Positions 55,747 to 64,000 of a stretch of 64,000 nt of DNA are shown here, piece by piece; position 1 is the first letter of the stretch, and every line of letters starts with the position of its first letter. The position numbers and the translations under genes were made by a program. The DNA comes from Phlegmacium glaucopus (taxonomy: Eukaryota > Basidiomycota > Agaricomycetes > Agaricales > Cortinariaceae): the NCBI GenBank assembly GCA_015039465.1, contig MU130224.1:194210-258209 (forward strand), written 5' to 3'. Under the pieces are notes generated by a model. The model was not told the origin of the DNA, made no database searches, and saw nothing but the letters and a program-made list of their open reading frames with translations.

Positions 55747-55940
55747 TAGGCAATTTTTGGTTGCTGCAGGGTACATTTGTGGCTGGATATGGGCTGTGGG
55801 TGCACATCAGGCGGCCGTCTGCTAATAATAATATATTATAGGCCCTCCAGCAGGCCCGCTGGCCTTGAGTTAGTCAATACAATGTATGTATCCTATATAT
55901 GGGTGCTTTGCTGGCCTCCAGCAGGCCTGACTTAGTTGAT

Positions 55941-56518
55941 TGTTACATTCCGTCATACGTTACTCCGGTCCGACTCTGTCAGAGTTGTTTCCGGTAGTCC
56001 GTACTCCGTTCCAGTACTTTCCCTCGTTTCCGGTTCTACTCCTCCTATGTCCGACTCTGAGACTTCTCCGTATCTTTCCAACTCTTCCAACAATACTCCA
56101 AACCCATTACCACACCTTCACCATAACAACTATTTCTCTGTCATAACTTTCCCACTATCAGTCAGCACACCAGCCATGGATTATTCACCCAAGAATGCAG
56201 GACCTTTTCCAGGAGCAGAATGCAGCACTTATATTTATATTCTATATTTCAGTTGCAATTCCTTTTATATTTAAGTACTCAAACTTGTATGTTTTTCCTC
56301 AGTTTGAATATCATCTTAGTTTCCTCCTCTTGTTTGTCCTCTAAGTCACTGAGGTCTTCCGTCTTTCTGTTCTCTTCCGGTTCCAAAATCAGGACATTGT
56401 AGGAGCTGGGCGGCACAGCACATACACTGAGGCCAAAGTCCTTTCTGTTACTTGTTCTGGTTCCATTCCGTCTGATCTGGTGTTACTCCGACATGACTCC
56501 CTTGTCTTAAACTTAACA
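55941..56518 (+). repeat. Gypsy 5' LTR
   Basis: Starts TGTTACATTCCGTCATACG and ends AACTTAACA. Matches the solo LTR at 37795-38383 (opposite strand) and, at its 3' end, 63767-63932. Confidence 0.9.
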
Positions 56519-56549
56519 GTATATTCAAACTTCTCAACCCACTCCTTCT

Positions 56550-58470
56550 ATGCTAACTCATTCTAAAACTTCCAAAAATCAATTACCAAATCAAGAAAAT
56601 ATGTCCCAAGAACACACCCCCACCAGGCAGACTCCTGTGCCTGATGTAGTTGAAGAGGCTAGTCACATTGATGAACCTCGGAGTACTACGGATGATGTTG
56701 AGTCTCCATCTATTCCTTTCAATCAACTTGTTTCTGCTTTGAATTCCCTCGGGAAATCTTCAGCCAAGTCCAATTCGGCTGGTAGACTTAGAGAGCCCGA
56801 ACCCTTCACAGGTAAGGATCCTAAGAAACTAAAAGCTTTTCTTTTCCAGTGTAGGCTCTATTTCTGGAGCTCTTCTGACACATTCTGAGACGACTCCAAG
56901 AGAGTAATGTTTGCTCTGTCCTATCTCCGGGACGTTGCTCAGGAATGGTTCAAACCCGGAATTTCCAGACTCACCAACGAACCTCCATCTTGGCTTGAAG
57001 ATTGGAATCTCTTTGTGGATGAGCTCCAATCCAACTTCGGCCCTTTCAACAAATCCGCCGACGTAGAACACAAACTCATGAATCTCCATATGAAGGATGG
57101 CCAATGTATCTCCGATTACTTAGTCTGGTTCAACTCCTTGGCAGTCTGCTGTACTTGGGGTGAGCCTGCTCTTAGGTATAGGTTTTACAAAGGTTTACCT
57201 TCCCGACTCAAGGATGAAATTACCAAAGGAGACAGCAAGCCTCAGACCTTGGCCGTGATGCGTCAAAAAGCTCAAAATGCTGATGCTCAACACTGGGAAC
57301 GTATACAAGAACATTCTCGGGAACCAGCTCCACAGCAATGCCAAAACCCTCCTAAGGGTCCTACCCCTTCTTCATCCTCCTCCGTACCCTCTTCCAACCC
57401 TTCTTCCAGTTCCAGAAAACAGTCTCGGCCTTTGGATCAAAAATCTGTTAAGCCTGCAGACTCCGGTAAGGCTTCTTCTACTCCTCCAAAACCTAATCTA
57501 GAAGGCAAGCTGGACTTGCAGGGTAGACTTACCCAGCAAGAAAGGCAATGCCGGATGGATAATAAGCTCTGTCTTTTCTGTGGCAAGCCCAGTCATATTG
57601 TTCCTGACTGTAAGCTTGCCAAGGCAAGCTCTGCTACAGGCCAAGCCTCTACTGTTTCTGATTCCGCTTCCGAGTCCGTTCCAGCTAAGCCAAAGGACTC
57701 CAGTTCGGACTCCAGAGAAGAAAAAAGACTAAGCAATTCACTGGACTCAGCACAGATGGTGAATTGTGAGAGCCCCTGTGCTGAGCTTGTTGCAGTTCTA
57801 AATGCAATAATCTCTCCAGAAACCCAAGCAGTTTTTGTTTCTCTTCTTTGTCTTCAATTTCCAAATGTCAATTTTTCTGCTTTCATTGACAGTGGTTCCA
57901 CACACTGTTTCATGGATGAGCATTATGTGAAGTCCAATGATTTTCCTATTTTTCCTATTACTCCTATGACTCTCTGTCTTATTGATGGTTCTTCTCCGGG
58001 CATGATCACCCATGCTACCATTGTTTCTGTTCAGTTCTCATGTGGTTCTGTCCACAAAATCCAATTCTTACTAACCAAACTGGATTCTGATTTTCCTGCT
58101 GTACTCGGGCTTGACTGGCTCACCCAACATAATCCATTGATTGACTGGGTCGATAGCAGTGTAACTTTCCGAGACCGTATAGTTATCCTTCCAGTTCCCA
58201 TTTCCATTTCCACCAAGGCACTTATTCCTGTATCTGACATTACAATGTCTGATACGGTTTCCGCAAGTTCAAAGGTTGAAAACCTTCCGATACTATTCCG
58301 GAACCACTTTCTGATATGCCTTTTGTTCCCAAACCATTGACCGCTCCTAAAATTTCCTTAGTGTCTGCTGCAGCTTTCATGAGGTCCATTTGTTCAGAAG
58401 GAGCCCAATGCTATTCCATTTCCGTTCATGATCCAGTTGAGGCTGCTGGTCGTTCCGCAAGACTTTACAC
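56550..58470 (+). pseudogene. Gypsy Gag and aspartic protease, broken
   Basis: One frame from 56550 to 58340 with a single in-frame TGA at 56886-56888 (probably CGA originally). The retrotransposon Gag domain includes REPEPFTGKDPKKLKAFLFQ, YLRDVAQEWFKPGI and RFYKGLPSRLKDEI. A serine-rich linker is followed by the zinc knuckle CLFCGKPSHIVPDC and the protease FIDSGSTHCFMDE, and later AVLGLDWLTQHNPLIDW. A frameshift near 58300 moves the continuation (MPFVPKPLTAPKIS) to another frame, which ends at a nested element near 58466. Confidence 0.88.
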
Positions 58471-58690
58471 TCACCCACCAGTCCGATCGGAATCTGATCG
58501 GAATCCAAGTAGTCCAAGTAAAAACATCAAAAGTCCGAGTTCAGTCCGAGTCAGTCTGAGTTCAGTCCGAGTTCAGTCCGAGTTCAGTCTGAGTTCAGTC
58601 CGAGCTGAGTCCGAGCTGAGTCTGAGTCCAAGTAAAAATTACTTGGACTCAGACTCAGCTCGGACTCAGCTCGGACTGAACTTGGACTGC
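58466..58690. mobile_element. Left part of a nested TIR element made of CAGTCCGA/GAGT words
   Basis: Begins TTTACACTCACCCACCAG after the Gypsy protease region and is built of repeated AGTCCGAGTTCAGTC words. A 3' end with the matching inverted terminus is found inside the reversed block (raw 60425-60450, read right-to-left), so the element is split by the text reversal. GAC may be a 3-bp target duplication. Confidence 0.6.
58592..58682. repeat. Perfect 44-bp inverted repeat with 3-base loop
   Basis: 58592-58635 is the exact reverse complement of 58639-58682, with loop AAA; the apex reads CCAAGTAA-AAA-TTACTTGG. It lies inside the word-repeat element. Confidence 0.9.
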
Positions 58691-58752
58691 ATCAGGAAAA
58701 ATGATTTTGACACCTTTAGTGCATCCTGGTGCATTGACCATCTGGATTAAAT

Positions 58753-61313
58753 TTCTCAGGAAACTGGTAGATTGTATGAAACCTAATAATTATAGACTAT
58801 TCATCCTGACACGTTCCCCTAGACACCTTTCTCGCCTTTCCTAGGGGAACAACTCGAAAAACTGTAGGTACCATTTCTATGGTACCTCATACCACCCTTC
58901 ATTACTTCATCGACCTCACTTCACCTTTCAACAAACCTTCTTTTCTATCCAAATTTTAACACACCTAACTGAAGTGGTATTAGAAAGGGAGGGAGGAAAT
59001 CTACCTCCAGTCCTGCTGCTCAGTCGCGTAGGCCGAAACAAGGTTCTGCCGGACCCGTTTTAGATTATTGGTACAACTTACGCCTTTCTATGAGCCTGGT
59101 GGTCCGAACTGCGACCCTATTCTAAAACCACCAGCGTTTCATGAGATCTAAAAATACCAGTCATTGGTGTAGTTAACCCTTTGATCGTGGAAGTTCCATC
59201 ACTACGGTTCGAAACTTTCGAAACTTTTACCGTTCCTCAAGGAATAGTACTTGTAGCATTAAGTTAAGGCGTGACCTCTTCCATGCTCTTGCTATGCGCT
59301 GTCCTACCTAAAGAGGTAGCCTTAGTACCTACCTTTCCTATCGACGATTTCGCATTAGCCTACGCAGTCAAAGTTGTTACTATCCTGTCAATCCGAAGGT
59401 TACACAATTGTGGCCTCGGTTTTATTTTCGGAGGAACTCTCAGAATTTTCGTTCCACCGTTGACAGTAGTTTTTGGGTACCTTATAAAAAGGCCTACTCT
59501 GTTCAGTTGCCTTGGTGTTATAACCTCATCAACACCTACTTTGCGGACATCTTCAATCGTTTTGGTTCCTTCCTGACTTGTAGAAACTGAAAGGTTCCAA
59601 GGCCGGTCAGAACTTACTGAACCTGAAAAGCGGCCTAGGTATCTTTCCGGTAGTCCTGGTTAGTACACTGGGTCCATGAGCTGCCTTAGCCTCACCTTTT
59701 GTGTAAAGAATGGTAATCGCTTCTCTAATAATAGAGTTTCGACAGCCTCCTGAAGCCTCTGTACAAACTACACTAGAAAAAACAACTACCTCTTTTATTC
59801 CTACTAATACTTATGTAGATTTTCGTTTTTATCACAATTCCTTAAGAACTTTTGACGGTCCCCGTAACCATTCAGGCTTACCGTACTGCTCGGTAAACTT
59901 CCTCGGTATCACCCATACTTTTCGTCAGAAGGTGAGTAGAGGTCGTCGTTAGGTCTGCTCTACCATCCGTACGAAATTTAGTTAAAATCACTTATAAGGT
60001 CCAAACGCCCCTCGTAGTTCATTCAGCCTTTGTTCCCCCATTCCCTATGAACAGAAAGGCTCACTACCGTAACTCAAAAACCTTCAGCTGTGTTTCGGCC
60101 TCCCTGGGCAGGAAGAAGAACTATTTGTCCTGTCCACGAGGCTTTCCTCTGAATCTCCCCGCCTACTTTGGGTACAAATCCACGAACAGTTACTTAAGAG
60201 CCTCGCAAGGATTGAGCCTAAGCCTTTCCCCTATTTAGCCTGGGTTTCCCCCGAATCGCCTGAGTAGTTAAAGTTAAAAATTCAGTATGAGAGTTACTCG
60301 GCGATCTCACAATCGAAACGGGAACCTTTTCTGTAGACTTTTAAGCACTATATAAAGGCCTTGTGGCAGGTCCAGTCTTAACCTTCCACACCACCTCCGA
60401 CACCGCCTTACTCTCCAGAAATGTGATTCGGTGATTAAGGCTAGCCTAAGACTAGCCTGAGTTTAAACCGACCTCGTGGTCGGTAAAAGTTCAAAACTCA
60501 GGTTCGGGTCAGGCTCAAGTCAGGCTCATTTAACGAGCCTGAATGAGCCTTAGACTAGCCTGACACAAAGTAGCCTAAGGCTAGCCTAAGACTAGTCTTG
60601 AATTAGTCTGAGTCAGGTTCATTTAACGAATCTGATGAACAAACATGGGTACAAACAGGAGAAGGGTGTGTCTGATAACCAGTGTACTAGTGTCTATTCG
60701 TACTAAAGTTCGTATACCACCCAGTCTCATCTAATGTATTCTAAGGTTTTTTCCTTTAAAAAATTTCTACCATCTCTTAACAAAATCCTGGGACTTATAC
60801 AAATTTAAGATAATTATCGTCGAGAGGAGTAACTCCTTTAACGTTTTATGAAAGGACCTGTGCCGCCAATTTGTAAGATATACTTTTAAGTTCCAGAAAC
60901 GACACTAGGTGGTCTAGACTAGTCTAGACTAGTCTAAACCGTCCGTAAGACTCGTCTAGACTCGTCTTACCTTTACTATATGGAGGGATTGGAATTATTT
61001 TGGGATTGGTTTGGAATTGAGTTTGGAATTGGTTTGGAATTGGTTTGGAATTGAGTTTGGAATTGGTTTGGAATTGAGTTTGGAATTGGTTTGGAATTGG
61101 TTTGGAATTGTCTTCATCGATCATCCAGAGATAAAAGAGTCTAGGTGAACCTAGGTGAGTCTTAGACTCGTCTAGACTCGTCTAGACTCGTCTAGACCTA
61201 ACCTATATTGTTAAGACTAGTCTAGACTAGTCTAGACCACCCCCTGTCTTTTCATGACCTTTAAAGTATTTAAGATGTATTTAAGATTCCCTGAGGGTCC
61301 CGGAGGACTACAT
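58753..61313. other. Block written in reverse without complementing; reads as Gypsy RT/RNase H from right to left
   Basis: Reading letters from high to low coordinate, uncomplemented, gives in order PEIYHEFSDVFSKGKANTLA (from 60360), EYDLKIEIDESAKPPLG (with one stop before it), PIYPLSESELGTLREFIDKH, LNMGFIRPSKSPFGAPVLFI, KKKDGSLRLCVDFQKLNAIT (60120-60061), GIFTKIDLKHAYHLVWI, DEWKTAFHTHYGSFKWLVMP, FGLTNAPGSFQEFLNTIF, FLGFANFYRRFIHNYSN (59571-59521), ETDASDYALAAILS (59374-59333), YDVHDKELLAIFKAFKAWHH, RPDLHLKEGG and NNPKYVRWSKDS (to 58753). Conventional reading on either strand yields nothing. Coding evidence covers 60424-58753; the extension to the N gap is inference. Frames called here in normal orientation (59271-59576, 59408-59590, 59710-59952, 60047-60238, 60924-61124) are artefacts. 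Confidence 0.93.
60908..61241. mobile_element. TIR element of CTAGACTAGT words inside the reversed block
   Basis: Ends GGTGGTCTAGACTAGTC and its inverse, with TAGACTCGTC word runs and a central minisatellite of TTTGGAATTG units (about 60989-61110). Because the words are largely palindromic, its true orientation cannot be told, and it probably shares the text reversal. Confidence 0.6.
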
Positions 61314-61874
61314 NNNNNNNNNNNNNNNNNNNNNNNNNNNNNNNNNNNNNNNNNNNNNNNNNNNNNNNNNNNNNNNNNNNNNNNNNNNNNNNNNNNNNNN
61401 NNNNNNNNNNNNNNNNNNNNNNNNNNNNNNNNNNNNNNNNNNNNNNNNNNNNNNNNNNNNNNNNNNNNNNNNNNNNNNNNNNNNNNNNNNNNNNNNNNNN
61501 NNNNNNNNNNNNNNNNNNNNNNNNNNNNNNNNNNNNNNNNNNNNNNNNNNNNNNNNNNNNNNNNNNNNNNNNNNNNNNNNNNNNNNNNNNNNNNNNNNNN
61601 NNNNNNNNNNNNNNNNNNNNNNNNNNNNNNNNNNNNNNNNNNNNNNNNNNNNNNNNNNNNNNNNNNNNNNNNNNNNNNNNNNNNNNNNNNNNNNNNNNNN
61701 NNNNNNNNNNNNNNNNNNNNNNNNNNNNNNNNNNNNNNNNNNNNNNNNNNNNNNNNNNNNNNNNNNNNNNNNNNNNNNNNNNNNNNNNNNNNNNNNNNNN
61801 NNNNNNNNNNNNNNNNNNNNNNNNNNNNNNNNNNNNNNNNNNNNNNNNNNNNNNNNNNNNNNNNNNNNNNNNNN
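61314..61874. other. Assembly gap (561 N)
   Basis: Run of unknown bases. The missing Gypsy integrase core (about 180-190 residues in the family) would fit roughly in this interval. Frames called across it are meaningless. Confidence 0.99.
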
Positions 61875-62625
61875 AGAAGTTTGCGGTATTGAAATACGCA
61901 AGAAGAGTAGACCGCAAAGATAGTGAGGTTCGGGAAGTAGCTTAAAGGATGAGACTATTGACTTAGAACGTTGCTGCAAAGTTTATGGGATCAAAACTCT
62001 GGCCATCTCTTGTTCACCTGTCCTCCTACTTGCTACAGGTACTCAATACAAGAGTAATAAAACTAACCAGGTGCGGATATGCGAAACAGTAATGTAAAAT
62101 TTGAGCTAATGCAAAGTCACATGGGTCCAGTAGTTTGGTAATTGAAGGGATAGGAGATAAAGTAAAAATAAAGGTGATGAGTAAGGAGGTCAGTTGAATG
62201 ACCTCCTGTTTCGAAAGAATGGTAAAACTATATATATGGAAAGATGAAAGAAAGTACATGCAAAACAACACGAACCACAATAAAACTAATGCAAAGGATG
62301 CACAGAGAGATAAGTAACGCGTGTGCGAACCGTGAAAGACCGCGAGATTAGAGAGTTGCTGTGCGAAGGTATGGTTGCGAAGGGATCAAATGGTTAAGTC
62401 CAATATTGACTGAGAGAACTGAAGATATGTCGAAGTATGAAGTGCGAAGAGGAATGGGGATGCCTTGGATAGTTGTGAAGGTCGTAGAAGTGATGTGCGA
62501 AGGTTATGCGAGGTGTGAAGGATATGCGAGAACCGCGAGTGAGAGTGCAAATAAAGTTGGTACCCGCGAGGCGTCCGCGTATACTGCGAAGTTGTTAAAT
62601 CGCAAAAATAACCAGTTTACGAACC
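61875..62625. mobile_element. Probable nested element with TATGCGA/TGCGAAG words
   Basis: Interrupts the Gypsy integrase. Begins just after the gap with TTTGCGGT...ACCGCAAA and ends near AATCGCAAAAATAACC; recurrent TATGCGA, GTGCGAAGG and CGCGAG words. The left end is in the N gap. No coding potential recognised. Confidence 0.45.
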
Positions 62626-63116
62626 TAGAGGCTATATGGGTCCTATCAACGGACAAACAGAACACATCAACCAGACCTTGGAAGAATACATCTGCATCTA
62701 CTGCAATTATCAGCAAGACAACTGGAGTTCACTTCTTCCATTAGCGGAATTCTCCTACAACAATACTCCAAGTGCCACTACCGGTGTATCTCCGTTCTTT
62801 GCCAACAAAGGCTACAATCTGGCTATCACTATCCATCCAGAGTACAACCTCATCTCCTCCCATGCTCACAAGTACATTACGGACCTTAACAAACTCCACG
62901 AGGAACTCCAAAAAGCTATCCTTACTTCCCAGGAACAATACCAATGTTCCACGGACAAGTCGTCGGATTCCTCCTCCGGACTTCAAGGTTGGAGATCGAG
63001 CCTTTGTCAAAGCACAATTCTTCCATACAACCAGACCTTCAAAGAAGCTATCCAAGAAGTATCTTATACACCAATACTACAAACTTCTGGCCTCAACTTT
63101 TAAGATATATTTATAA
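62626..63116 (+). pseudogene. C-terminal part of Gypsy integrase, normal orientation
   Basis: Reads GYMGPINGQTEHINQTLEEY, CNYQQDNWSSLLPLAEFSYN, TGVSPFFANKGYN and, after a frame change near 62950, PPDFKVGDRAFVKAQFF then TTRPSKKLSKKYL. This is the end of the integrase core and the following beta-barrel region. It runs in the normal forward sense, which places the text reversal strictly inside the element. Confidence 0.88.
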
Positions 63117-63624
63117 ATAAGGTGTAATTTTAGAAAATAAAACTTAAAATGAAAAATTCTTGTCTAATTGGTGATATCCTAACAAAAGTCTATTTTTAAC
63201 TGGTTCTGAACCAGAACCTGTTAGGGCAACTGCGACGCTGACTTAGTCAAGCTAGCAGGGGATCCACAGTTAATAATATTTCAGAAAGATATCTACAAGT
63301 GACTTACCTAGCAGGGGATCCAAAGAGGAAAGGATGGGGATCCCTGCTAGGCTGGGGGTGTTTAAGTACTAATATGGACATAACGGAGATATAAAATAAA
63401 TAAAGGAATGATATGATAATAATTAATTAATTAAATAAGAAGTGGTGCGATATGAAAAATAGAAATAAGAGACAGAGTGAATCGGAGGACCGGAGTCGGA
63501 GCGGAACTACGGGGTTCTGGAGTCAACCGGTGACGGAAGCGGAGTTGGACGGAAGGTCAGAGGTCATTGGAAAGGTGGGGTGTATGATTCTAGAGTTGAG
63601 GTTTGGGTTAAAGTCGGGTGTCCC
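63117..63624. other. Non-coding nested sequence between integrase and 3' LTR end
   Basis: Contains AGCAGGGGATCC words in direct and inverted form (63257-63350), AT-rich runs near 63420, and a GGAGTCGGAGCGG-rich part (63480-63570) that resembles, but does not match, the LTRs of this family. Likely fragments of other elements. Confidence 0.35.
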
Positions 63625-63766
63625 CTAACAGAACCGAACCAAGAGAACCAGTTCTGTTGGTTCGGTTCTGGTTCTGGTTCTGGTTCTAGTTTTCCTAAGT
63701 GGTTCTGGTTCTGGTTCTGAGAAAATGGGTCCCGAACCGAACCGAACTGAACTTCGGCATCCCTAA
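63625..63766. mobile_element. Fragment of a TIR element made of GGTTCT words
   Basis: Runs of GGTTCTGGTTCT and AACCGAACC end in GAACTTCGGCATCCCT, which resembles the terminus type of the 39058-39688 element. The left terminus was not identified. Confidence 0.5.
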
Positions 63767-63932
63767 GGTCTTCCGTCTTTCTGTTCTCTTCCAGTTCCAA
63801 AATCAGGACATTGTAGGAGCTGGGCAACACAGCACATACACTGAGGCCAAAGTCCTTTCCGTTACTTGTTCTGGTTCCATTCCGTCCAATCCGGTGTTAC
63901 TCCAACATGACTCCCTTGTCTTAAACTTAACA
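63767..63932 (+). repeat. 3' end of the Gypsy 3' LTR
   Basis: Matches 56353-56518 with a handful of substitutions, ends AACTTAACA and is followed by TTGAT. The first about 410 bases of the LTR are missing or replaced. Confidence 0.9.
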
Positions 63933-64000
63933 TTGATACAATGTATGTCTTTGCTACATCATGTTACACATAACAATGTAGCTTAGCTATGTGGATGATC

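Larger units (their letters stand above)
55941..63932 (+). mobile_element. Degenerate Gypsy LTR retrotransposon with nested insertions and a reversed block
   Basis: A perfect TTGAT duplication flanks it (55936-55940 and 63933-63937). Order: full 5' LTR, Gag and protease, nested element, reversed-text RT and RNase H, N gap, nested sequence, integrase C-terminus, nested sequence, 3' end of the second LTR. The in-frame stop in Gag, frameshifts and nested elements make it non-autonomous. Confidence 0.85.

Noticed and set aside
59271..60238. Forward frames such as 59271-59576 and 59710-59952 as novel proteins
   Set aside because: They lie in the reversed-text block; only the right-to-left reading has meaning.
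58753..61313. A true chromosomal inversion of the Gypsy polymerase
   Set aside because: An inversion would give the coding sequence on the minus strand; here neither strand encodes it, only the uncomplemented reversal does.
61254..61979. Frames of more than 200 codons spanning 61254-61979
   Set aside because: They are made almost wholly of N and reflect the assembly gap.

Overview
This is a window from a mushroom-forming basidiomycete (Agaricomycete-type) genome. The evidence is short introns of about 50-70 nt with gt..ag ends, large NACHT/WD40 and NB-ARC/TPR NLR-like receptors, a fungal RNA14 gene, an MRH4-like mitochondrial helicase relic, and Copia and Gypsy LTR retrotransposons. There are no prokaryotic features. 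Only a few genes look like ordinary housekeeping loci (RNA14, an MFS transporter, a DUF2235 hydrolase). Most of the rest is a rapidly duplicating immune-receptor neighbourhood loaded with transposons.

Layout: 1-4.05 kb, two tandem copies of a 12-TM MFS (nodulin-like/MCH1-type) transporter; the left one runs off the window and is split by a 613-bp TA-target MITE. 6.08-8.93 kb, a NACHT NLR, followed by a remnant of a second one. 10.87-13.17 kb, a DUF2235 alpha/beta hydrolase on the minus strand. 15.1-21.4 kb and 30.2-37.1 kb form a segmental duplication: each unit is a minus-strand MFS relic next to a divergent plus-strand C2-like/NACHT/14xWD40 NLR (1679 and 1630 aa in my models). Between the units lie an aldehyde-dehydrogenase 5' fragment, an intact young Copia element (22.1-27.5 kb) and a decayed MRH4 helicase (27.8-29.8 kb). 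37.8-39.7 kb holds a solo Gypsy LTR and two TIR elements made of iterated short words. 39.9-42.1 kb is the intact MFS paralogue, divergent from RNA14 (42.8-46.0 kb). 46.2-52 kb is a tandem duplication in which one copy kept an NB-ARC/12xTPR NLR (1166 aa) and the other lost it. 52.6-55.8 kb is a CpG-poor transposase relic followed by eight 152-bp tandem repeats. 55.94-63.93 kb is one degenerate Gypsy element with TTGAT target duplications.

The most unusual observation is inside that Gypsy element. From about 58.75 kb to at least 60.42 kb, and probably to the N gap at 61.31 kb, the sequence is written backwards without being complemented. Read right-to-left as plain letters it encodes a textbook Gypsy reverse transcriptase and RNase H; read normally on either strand it encodes nothing. 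No known DNA rearrangement does this, so it is most probably an assembly or gap-filling error, and every feature called there in normal orientation is spurious.

How the parts fit: three full NLRs with two different sensor types (WD40, TPR), plus relics of at least two more, sit beside copies of one transporter family and one lipase-like hydrolase. NLR sensor repeats are near-identical in sequence and vary at few positions, as expected for recognition arrays that diversify by recombination. Transposons and CpG loss mark the same repeats. The functional links between transporter, hydrolase and receptors are inference from position only.
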